Shown piece after piece: positions 44,501-45,770 of a stretch of 45,770 nucleotides of DNA. The translations under genes were made by a program, and so were the position numbers. The notes under the pieces were generated by a model that was given only the letters and a program-made list of their open reading frames with translations, was not told the origin of the DNA and made no database searches. Source of the DNA: Elusimicrobiota bacterium (GTDB lineage Bacteria > Elusimicrobiota > Elusimicrobia > UBA1565 > UBA9628). The first letter of the stretch is position 1; every line of letters begins with the position of its first letter. Location of the stretch: positions 1 through 45,770 of the forward strand of contig JACRDP010000005.1 in the NCBI GenBank assembly GCA_016212855.1. Reading direction: 5' to 3'.

Positions 44501-45770
44501 GGTCGGCCGTGCACAACGAATTCCAGGTCCAGGTGATCGAAGACACGCCCGAGACTGTGCCCATGAAAGAGGCGGGATACGGGGACCATGTGCCGTCGCC
44601 GCCCACCGTGGAAGCGGCCCCGGGCGCGCCGCCCGCGGCGCTCAGAGCAAGCGCCGATGAGCACGTCGTCGGACTGATCACGATCCGCCCGCCTCCTCCT
44701 CCTCCTCCTCCCGCGCCGCCCACCAGATTCACGGCGCCGGAACCGGACAAATTTCCCGCCGTCAGATTGATCGTCCCGCCCGCGCCGCCGCCGCCGCTCG
44801 GTCCTCCGTTGGGCGAACCGACGCCGCCGTTCACCGTGAGCAGTCCATTCACGGTCATTACCCCGCCGACGTTCAACAGCAGAATCCCGCCGCCCGCTCC
44901 GCCGGCGCCAAGTCCGCTCGTGCCTCCGGAGCCGCCCCCGGAACCCAGATCCAGAGGGTTGGAGACGCTGTCATAGACCCCGCCGCCGCTGACTTGTCCC
45001 GGACCTCCCGGCCCGCCGTGCCCGCCGCCGCCGCCGGCCCCGTCGGCTCCGGAGCCGGCTCCCGGTCCCACGCCCCCGGACCCGGCGGAGCCGCCGGAGT
45101 AGCCGCGCGCTTCGGCTGAGATCGTCCCGCCGGCCTGCACGTCGAAGTTACCGGCGACATTGAGATTGACGATGTTGGAAGCAGCGCCGGTATTGGGGGT
45201 GTGGGTAATTAAGCCGCCCGAGAACACCGTCGCCTCATTCAGGCGCAGCGTATAGGTGCTGTTCTGTTGGAGCGTCGCTCCATTTCTGACCTCGAGCCAG
45301 CCGCCCGAAGCGATCCAGGTCGAGATCTTGAGCGTGGGCGAGTTGGTTCCACCCAGGCGCAGGCCGCCGAAGGTAATCGGTGGCGAACTGGCGTTGACGG
45401 CGACGATTTCGGTGCGGTCGATCAAGGCATAGTCGAAGATTCCGGGCGCACCGGGAGGCGACCAGTTGCCCGCCGTATACCAGTTGAGGTCGCCGGTCGT
45501 GTTGGTCCAGACCTTCGTGTCGTTTTGCGTGCGCGTACCGCCCAGGATGGTAAAGGCGGTGACGATGCCGTCTCCGTTTCGAGCACGCGCCTCAAAATAG
45601 TAAGTCGTGCCGATGGTCAGGCCCACGACGGTCGTCGAGACGCTCGTCATCCAGACCGGGCCGGCGGCGGGATAGTACAGCGTGCCGGTGAAGTCTGCGG
45701 CGGTGGAAGCCTCAACGAAGTACTCGGTGTAGCCGGGGTTGGTATTGGCGAGCCAGTTGAGGGTGACGGA
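23538..45770 (-). CDS. Giant beta-helix/FN3 surface protein, 5' end beyond the window
   Basis: One uninterrupted frame of 7,410 codons runs to the window edge. The 40 codons beyond the first internal Met (45650) continue an FN3 domain (VTLNWLANTNPGYTEYFVEA), so the real start lies outside. From the N-terminal side the order is partial FN3, a W..NWS..PG.FDYALIDR beta segment, a Gly-rich stretch (about 45110-44690), two FN3 domains (about 44560-44040), nine beta-helix modules (44018 to about 24560), two FN3-like domains (about 24555-23990) and a C-terminal domain (about 23975-23541). Rungs follow an SNTVTQSY-x-G-x4-G-x3-D-x-GSDYNTISLSTM pattern. The composition is rich in Ser, Thr, Asn and Gly, and poor in Lys. 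It is expected to be exported and act as an adhesin or surface filament; no catalytic residues are evident. Confidence 0.93.
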   Translation of the reverse strand, partial: SVTLNWLANTNPGYTEYFVEASTAADFTGTLYYPAAGPVWMTSVSTTVVGLTIGTTYYFEARARNGDGIVTAFTILGGTRTQNDTKVWTNTTGDLNWYTAGNWSPPGAPGIFDYALIDRTEIVAVNASSPPITFGGLRLGGTNSPTLKISTWIASGGWLEVRNGATLQQNSTYTLRLNEATVFSGGLITHTPNTGAASNIVNLNVAGNFDVQAGGTISAEARGYSGGSAGSGGVGPGAGSGADGAGGGGGHGGPGGPGQVSGGGVYDSVSNPLDLGSGGGSGGTSGLGAGGAGGGILLLNVGGVMTVNGLLTVNGGVGSPNGGPSGGGGAGGTINLTAGNLSGSGAVNLVGGAGGGGGGGGRIVISPTTCSSALALSAAGGAPGAASTVGGDGTWSPYPASFMGTVSGVSSITWTWNSLCTADRYNVMTASNGVIMSTPTAVTSWDEVGLATNTQYGRQVRGRNAVTFFPSILSPSASFYTYAAQPGTPANPFPQVELTTVTVTWLDNGNPGYTEYFVQASTASNFTGTLFYPPAGAAWLTQISTAVVGLSSATVYYFEVRARNGDGVLTAFQLLGNTTTLGDIPGCVVTRNVGAGQSYATISAGVAALPTTLTGHSCVVIRDAATYAEQVTVQGFTNNGSSITIMADVGFRPVVSPPAASTAAFLIANASVNVQGIYALINQSVPYGVWASSSYVTLSSVTISTAGNLGIYTAGVRISSWSAISYSSVTVGNAHGFWLDGSTKTTISYSTVIVDGNNRYPVFLDGGKNNAFTVIFASNSNGGTGAYALWATGGSDTNTVTGSFLWGGASGAGFNTGSDYNTISYSTMVGNINYGLYALAATSNTVTQSYAQGVSRGVYLDTGASYNTISFSTASATTNYGLYARSADSNTVTQSFIRGVSFGLWLDLGSDANTISLSTAIASGGTGLLVAASASNTVTQSYIQGSGRAAQLSAGSNYNTVSLSTMSAGTTQAFYLIGASSNVITRSFMRASGSTGLYLDTDSNYNIVSLSTMIGTNGNTGVGLEIIRSSWNFVTQSYAEGGVRGVGLNAGSAYNTVSLSTMVAPFLATSNSYALYLFTASSNTVTQSFMLGGSRGALMDNYSQYNTISFSTMIGVVNFGYQSDGATANVVTNSYMWGAQYGALLQGASDGNFFLFDTMIGTTTMGFAVSGSPAGSSNTVMNSYIEGAGGVYLNNSTGTVVRDSVVIATNSGTAALRFSAGNVNLVVTSTTFQSAYRGVLLQAGNDGVVTLGSVTVSGAARGLEVSTQAAGFSLSVDSITFRSLAAGATAVHFAGGTFVATITLANFEDSTSSVNVSGAALDLASRVTMRAHYGARTSPAYENDPNSLVDWEGYEPYPGCVVTNNVGAGKPYTTIQAGVNALPATLAGHSCVVIRDGATYAEQVTVRNFVNNGSSITIFADPASGLRPVVSPPAASTAAFLISNASVNVQGVYVLVSQNVPYGVWASSGYVTLSSVTISTAGSLGIYEAGVRISSWSAVSYSSVTVWNAHGYWLDESTATTLSYSTAVNNSAERFALYLSTGKNNAFTVLFASNSHASGYGLYALAADTNTVTQSYLWGGLHGLSLNIGSNYNVITLSTMIGNAGYGLHATVADSNTVTQSYMWGGLRGVSMNLDADYNAIALSTMIGSSAYGYITSGDSNTVTQSYMWGGLDGAYWFTGAAYNSISLSTMIGSSQNGLHALAAVSNNMTQSYLWGGTRGAFLDTGSDSNAVSLSTVIGNSLNGFYATGADSNTVTLSYLWGGQRGVYLDTGADYNSLSLSTMIGASVYGLSVVTSASNTATQSYIQGASQGVFMNAASNNTISYSTMVGGANYGFYANGSDSNTVSWSRMSGGLNGANLDTGSDRNTISFSTMISNAVGSPALYILAASSNAILDSYVQGSTAVFISGSTGTVLGGSVFIATNTAGAALVLAGGSVNLTVATSTLQSPSSGRGLYLDNNNAGVVSLSSVIFTGSSYGLYVGTPAAAGLSLAITSVTFRSLAAGATAVHFTGGTYTSTLTLANFEDANVAVNVNGFGLNLTSRITMLQSMGPRRGPAYENDTYGLVDWDLLPAGCSYGLNVKQDGTADQTSIKSAVNALGKNLLGTTCIVVRDTQTYSEQVTVQGFTNNGYQLKIMSDPSFVSSAPVVNPPVASTAAFQVLNSSVSLLHVSVVSTNSVSYGVSASSAYVTVSSVSVDSNGSIWTAGVAVTSNSMLSYSSITVQNAHAVFLVGQFSAVTYSSGSATGTGFHGLFLQGATTNTITGFKGAGTGGDGAFFSGASYNVVSLSTLTSAATNPYGGIVMNSAKWNQFNAIYVSNPGGYGLNFGTNSDFNTLAQSTFNNATGLQTIWSANSSSNTVTGCNIVHPSGLAVRLDSASSYWNITGSSITGGLIGAMFSGASRNTITQTFIYGLNGNALQITNNSSFNTISLSTLVSAGAGNYGFYVSGSSSNTLLNSYVSGSTGAVVSGSTGTVLGGSVFIATNTSGSALTLTAGSVNLTLATSTLQSPSLGTGLQVNAGASGSISLGSVTVTGARFGLVFSTMSGGGVAIDSITFRALASGATAIQFLGGTFSSTFTLANFEDATTAVNVNGAALDPARHVTMLQSKGPRRGTSYENDPATLIDWPDLLPLPAGCGYGLNVKQDGTQDNISIKNAVNALGKNLLGDTCVVVRDTQTYSEQVTVQGFTNNGFQLKIMSDPSFVSSAPVVNPPVASTAAFDVRNSSVSLLNLTVISTNSIPYGVSASSTYVTLSSVSISTAGNFGIYTAGVRISSWSAISYSSVTVWNAHGIWLDSSTMTLVSYSSATATRNAVYLTGGSSNTLKNLTLRQNPYVKGSYAINVSTSHYNTIDLTSATAFGGMYVVGSSSNRITNSVLRGNGLPATAANNPSGILFYNSSYNSVDLSTGVGTLEGYYSSGTVGNIITRSYFQGGDGGAWIDAASHNNQISLSTFTGSFGIFFGDEGPVSSNTITSCLLIGTIYPAYNLDGTGGEVTNNIISLSTMIATQNIAVYAYAADSNTLTQSYIWSNSTGVYLDTGSDRNTISFSTMIGSASNGYGLIAVDSDSNTVTQSYLWGGEVGAWLSANSNYNTISLSTMIGGVDEGLYVDDSDSNTITQIYSWGGASGLSLWYGSDYNRIILSTVISGNPSNYYGLGVWGSSNSVDSSYIVGSTAAFISRSTGTVIRGSLLEATNSIGSALALSDGNVNLTIATSTLLGGSAGRGLSLNPGNVGVVSLGSVTFTGAARGIVISTQGAGFSLAIDSVTFRGLASGATAIHFVGGTFVATITLANFEDGSSTVNVNGSPLSAGSRITMLQSQGPRRGTAYENDSNSFVDWPDLYTLPAGCAYGLNVKQDGTAEQTSIMGAVNALSKNLLGDTCVVVRDTQTYSEQVTVQGFTNNGFQLKIMSDPSFVSSAPVVNPPVASTAAFDVRNSSVSILHLTVISTNSVAYGVNASSSFVTVSSVSVSTSGNFGIYTAGVRISSWSAISYSSVTVGNAHGLWLDGSTMTAVSYSTAANNAAAAYAVYLAGGANNTFTVLLASASHPSSYGFFALGSDTNTVTQSYMYGGFAGARLDVGSDYNAVSLSTMVGGSGIGLGLYILNSDSNTVTRSRMQSAYGASLESGADYNAISLSTMVAVSGAFYISGSDFNTLSGSYLECPSGYGLSFVASADDNVVSQSTIQSNGGPIVNVIGSNNAFIGLLLDSASGGSPGFAISGASNTVVQSTINVSGRALDIDGYNNSLLRNYSSSLFSDTIRFGGNGNAVYGSTSIAFASGMGGLWIDFGSNNIATGCVFANPTAAGGAGLYVFGGDNNIVRASTMISLGSGADAAGAMIGKLVYGGAKNVTITDSYILGDPGLYMGGSTGTVITGTQISALTASYDAVFVTEASSAVTISSSVLRGGSAGRSLKLSEGTGGLVSVGSVTFTGAARGIEISTMAAGFTLAIDSVTFRSLSAGATAVNILGGTFVSTVNLANFEDASVAVNVNGTPLSAGSRITMNGHYGVRTGPTYENDPNGLVDWQGYAAYPGCVVTSNVGAGQPNPTINLGLAALPTTLTGHSCVVIRDGATYAEQVTVQNFTNAGSSITILADSASGLRPVVAPPAGSTAAFLIGNASVNVSGIDIKPTLAVQYGVFASSGSVQLSSINIDGGANIWTAGISLSSFSAVTYSSVTVQAAHGLWVTGSSNTVASSTMSNNTTSTSWYALYLNGASSNTLTSVYVVNSLRDAARLDAGANYNTISLSTLAANGGSGDALMIKNASSNTISQCVLSRPGNGSSLRIEGAASYNTISQSSMTSSYAGVFNVYLLNATYNTIIGSFIGNPNGTGALFDANAKFNSIIQSTITSNAAAYNALYFNAASSNTITQSYIYNANFDAFQITNGAVYNTVDQSTVASVGASALYLHGSAAYNTISQSTVTSNAAGYMALYMTDSDSNTVTGSSLSNPAGFGAYLGPGADCNMIKQSTITSNATGSYALYLTSSDSNTVTQSYISNPLGRAVIFDSGNDYNTISQSTVTGNGAGYYALYLYGSDRNTVTGSILSNPSGDGAVLATGSDYNTISLSTMIGGGVAYQGLSIVGSSSNSIQGSYVQGSTAALISGSTGTIIGGSIFIATNMAGSALAFSGGNVNLAIATSTLSSPSLGRGLALNPENSGVVSLSSVIFTGSARGIEISTQGSGFTLAVDSITFRALATGATAIHFLGGTFSSTFTLANFEDATTAINVNGAALDPARHVTMLQSKGPRRGTAYETDPASLVDWPDLLPTGCDAGFTVKQAGGGDYTTIQAAVNAVPASLTGNYCVAVNDSATYAENVTVSGKTTNGYRLSIIGNTATPPVLAPASGTGFLINNTSVTLYNVSVKPSGSSVFGVRIQQSDVRLSSVNVDAGGNITTAGISLESSAGTISYSSVTVGAADGIYMAGSRNSVDHSSAQSNSAAFHAFYVSGGSTNTFSVILASNPAGEAFRAYLSANLSVDQSTAASSSSYIAFDLYLSTGARITQIYAANMDGTAISFNAGSDYGYASGVTAVSSGTNPTVEFYQSSSVTFTASSVRNRGGGSARAVLLTGGSYNTVSLTTATTDGAQAFHVIGSTNNLFTGLYAQSNGSTGRAFHNTTGSHQNTIAQSTFVVAAVGTEALLVENSSSNTLTGLYIANPTGLALSLYLADVTTVQDSTFTTASAGQTALVLNGSSDNVLRRLYVRSPDGDAAYLLNSPRNRIDHSTFSTNSAYRAIYSATSSSNVYEVVLASNPAGTAVYWYISDHSTFTLSTAASNNAGIAMQVESSPAALIDRSSIYNQSGYGLYLNAGSHGSTISFVTALTSGTAGSAVGITATSSVTIRDSFIDNAVGNGLTLGGGWHTIMRSTFAGSGEAAWSALSVSASSWSSITQVYANGRGGNALILASANNYAVTRSTFVSYNGIGAVYLQSSTTNTFSQTLTSNTVSVGMYFYLSDYNEVLQSTISAGNIGFYYYTSSANIFADGAIEARGGHGLHLFDRANANTVRNSYVSGLGANGINIVQSSTNTFADMRVAVSDAQGFFDNAGSAGNVIVRSTVVVSGSGSAAYVYASTGVRLLDSYFQAPSGSLIQSATGTVIGGSALVATGASANALWMTGGAVGLAMTTSSVKGGSTGSGLLMDAGNSGFITLTSNTILGGRWGVTIATMACGACNGNISIASMTFNGPLTAGATAIYFLGGTFVSTFTNVGFNDLNIGANVSGSALDLASRITMLQSKGARRGPAYENDSASLVDWPDLLPPGCSFGLNVKQDGTEDYTSIMTAVNSLGKNLLGPTCVVVRDTQTYSEQVTVQGFANNGFQLKIMSDPSFVSSAPVVNPPVASTAAFEIRNSSVSLLHLTVVSTNSVAYGVSASSAYVTLSSVSVSTSGNLGIYTAGVRISSWSVIAYSSVTVWDAHGLWLDKSTMTTVSSSSFQARSGSMRALYLQGASSNAFTAVIASNTQGIAAYFDTGANYNTISLSTMVSSMGGSSALYLNGADSNTVTGSYILNPQGYGAQLNVGSDYNTVSQSTIIANNSVGNYALFLINSDWNTVTGCYISNLAGEALRVNSGADYNTISQSTMVSNASNGYALRVIGMSNTVTASYMQNLAGTSAALQFGADFNTISQSTMVSDSTNGYGLHILQSSSNSVFNSSIQGSTAAFVESSTSTVFGGTVFVATNSAGSALALGVGSVNLTLATSTLQSPASGRGLALNTGNVGVVSLSSVIFTGAARGVEISTQGGGFSLAVDSINFRGLAPGATAIHFLGGTFVATITLANFESANIGTNVSAAALNPASRITMNGHYGARTGPAYENDPANLVWWDGGAGSYPGCVVTNNVGAGQPYATITAGVAALPSTLTGHSCVVIRDAATYAEQVTVQGFTTNGSTISIFTDPALSVHAVVAPPAASTAAFRILNSSINLFGLDVAPTNSITYGVYVSSPNVTLSSVNVLDAGAQITDAGVALSSFGAVSYSSVTVAAAAADGFYLLPYSVMTTVSYSSAQANGVFPHAALKFGAGASTNTFTVFTASNPAGNGVGFAGAANSNTLVRSVIVGGGAAGTAADMSGGSSNTITLSRIFSPDNYALRLGAYSTVSLSTVATTAPGTPAAYFTSIGGLISGSVVTGANTSAIYLFSNYGTVAQSSVSTAGSGNSGAIWVLGSSNTITQSVVSGGASNVGVRVGNTAAYTSISLSTVTAGGSGIDALWIEGSSFHTVTQCLLVSALGTAADLTAGSRGNTISLSTLSAGGASNTLTLSGSSSNTFTQLMVSNTGAGKALAVTGGSNYNSIGLSTIAAAAGMGADIIGSSNNIITQSYFAGSVALYFEPGSNANSVSLSTIAGVGGGSIGLGFNGASSNTASQSFMTGASQAVFLFGGSNGNLISLSTMTGAGAGSWGLYISGSSSNTVHSSYVSGSTAAYVSGSTGTVLGGSVLAAVNSGASAVQLRGGSVNLSIATSTLLAPSLGRGLTLESGNTGVVSLSSVIVTGSARGIEISTQGALFSLSVDSINFRGLAPGATAIHFLGGTFVATVTLAYFEDSNTAVNVNGSPLDPASRITMRQSYGPRSGPSYENDVSSLVDWPDLPPPASPAFTFVAQSSVGVQYGTVGADGYVVSASTMADFTGTVISSTVFNSQAELAPFGLLPNTTYFVKTGSLWGGSTVYAATVLSTATLTKLVTGTTVYQINVTSMVVNWLSLPLAPPAASSDSASGYRLEVSTRSDFVPLWTSSQTPNVQLSTLAAFGLQGGVTYYFRAGALNWNGVPNYALTVSTLMPIQLGVDMSTRTLSLPGLTNMNTTIVITTSTVLTNTGNVPETYMISATTVTPGSPWQIAASTGAADQFTVWAVVNSTQAGTIDFTNPHKLSDTEAACAAGTFTMGNSTCVQVPVGGTRTMWFQITTPAATSTGAAQDIRMTARAVKDP
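23541..23975 (-). other. C-terminal domain of the giant protein, related to the two small secreted proteins
   Basis: The last roughly 145 residues share an order of motifs with the 225-residue proteins: LGVDMSTRTLSLPG... against GLDMGTVPLGAS, a TTSTVLTNTGN strand against STVTITSSFATTG, GSPWQI against GTPWTF, ADQFTVWAVVNST against SDQLAAWAVFTDTS, and TRTMWFQITTPAATSTGAAQDIRMTARAV against RSFLWMYFVLPPATTDGNAKLVTLTLTAG. It has no TPNGDG motif, so it is not a type B sorting domain. Confidence 0.65.
28256..28412 (-). repeat. Near-identical module-head DNA (M8 copy)
   Basis: About 155 bases encoding the head of module M8 are nearly identical to 35489-35640 (M5), 37616-37770 (M4) and 39297-39452 (M3), with only a few substitutions, mostly in third positions. 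The class-B heads are thus far better conserved at DNA level than the rungs between them. Confidence 0.75.
35489..35640 (-). repeat. Near-identical module-head DNA (M5 copy)
   Basis: Copy of the class-B head repeat described at 28256-28412; encodes the stretch around TYSEQVTVQGFTNNG and MSDPSFVSSAPVVNPP. Confidence 0.75.
37616..37770 (-). repeat. Near-identical module-head DNA (M4 copy)
   Basis: Copy of the class-B head repeat described at 28256-28412. Confidence 0.75.
39297..39452 (-). repeat. Near-identical module-head DNA (M3 copy)
   Basis: Copy of the class-B head repeat described at 28256-28412. Confidence 0.75.
40147..41100 (-). repeat. 135/138-bp tandem repeat run in module M2
   Basis: The ATCATGGTGCTGAG-like element (on the + strand) recurs at 40147, 40285, 40420, 40558, 40696, 40831 and 40969, i.e. 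spaced 138, 135, 138, 138, 135 and 138 bases. Each unit is 45 or 46 codons, which equals two beta-helix rungs of 22-23 residues (SNTVTQSYMWGG... plus ...YNxIxLSTMIG). Similar but less regular spacing is seen elsewhere in the array. Confidence 0.88.
44690..45110 (-). other. Glycine-rich segment of the giant protein
   Basis: About 140 codons encode a segment dominated by Gly (runs such as GGGGGHGGPGGPG and GGAGGGGGGGGRIVI) interleaved with short beta strands (GGILLLNVGGVMTVNGLLTVNGG, split by Gly loops). Such Gly-rich strand-loop repeats are common in large bacterial surface proteins and are likely structural, forming a thin beta-solenoid or a flexible stalk. Confidence 0.7.

Noticed and set aside
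23538..45770. CRISPR array or intergenic satellite repeats
   Set aside because: The regular repeats (135/138 bp, 155 bp) keep the reading frame and encode beta-helix rungs and heads; they are coding repeats, with no spacer structure.

Overview
GC-rich chromosomal DNA from a diderm (Gram-negative type) bacterium. This follows from lipoprotein and Sec signals, an outer-membrane barrel of the PorV type, a MotB with an OmpA-like peptidoglycan-binding domain, and huge exported surface proteins. The mix (TatT-type TRAP operon, filament-less MotAB plus FliF/FliG-like parts, PorV-like protein, FN3/beta-helix giants) reminds me of Elusimicrobiota, but no rRNA or universal marker gene is present, so the phylum is a guess. 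I see no tRNA, rRNA, CRISPR array, transposase or phage gene.

Layout. Two tightly packed runs of genes face each other. The + strand run (183-9682) holds a TPR-associated TRAP transporter (T-P-Q-M order), a LOG-family nucleosidase, two exported TPR proteins, a CheY-like regulator, a CheC-type phosphatase, a second receiver protein, MotA and MotB. Most junctions are ATGA/GTGA overlaps or short gaps, so it looks like one 12-gene operon. The - strand run (from beyond 45770 down to 9763) holds, in transcription order, a giant repetitive surface protein of more than 7,400 residues, a small secreted protein, a secreted two-domain protein, a near-identical copy of the small secreted protein, an FN3 protein with a type-B-like C-terminal sorting domain, a 122-residue protein that is little more than such a domain, a PorV-like barrel fused to TPRs, a histidine kinase, a FliF-FliG fusion, a coiled-coil protein ending in a histidine-kinase ATPase domain, and a second large histidine kinase. 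The two runs converge on a perfect 29-bp inverted repeat (9682-9758).

How the parts may fit. The stator (MotAB) with CheY/CheC-type control, and a stripped-down FliF-FliG rotor/ring protein flanked by two histidine kinases, are all present without any filament, hook, rod or export gene in the window. On the outer side are a PorV-like protein, two CTD-bearing proteins and a giant adhesin-like beta-helix protein. By analogy with Bacteroidota gliding (rotary motor + type 9 secretion + giant SprB adhesin), I propose a flagellum-derived motor recruited to a surface or gliding function. The domain assignments are read from the sequence; the system-level function is inference.

The giant gene fills almost half of the window. 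Its visible part consists of FN3 domains, a Gly-rich stretch, nine large right-handed beta-helix modules (each opening with a two-cysteine, pectinesterase-like head and closing with a conserved tail), two FN3-like domains, and a C-terminal domain that resembles the two small secreted proteins encoded immediately downstream.
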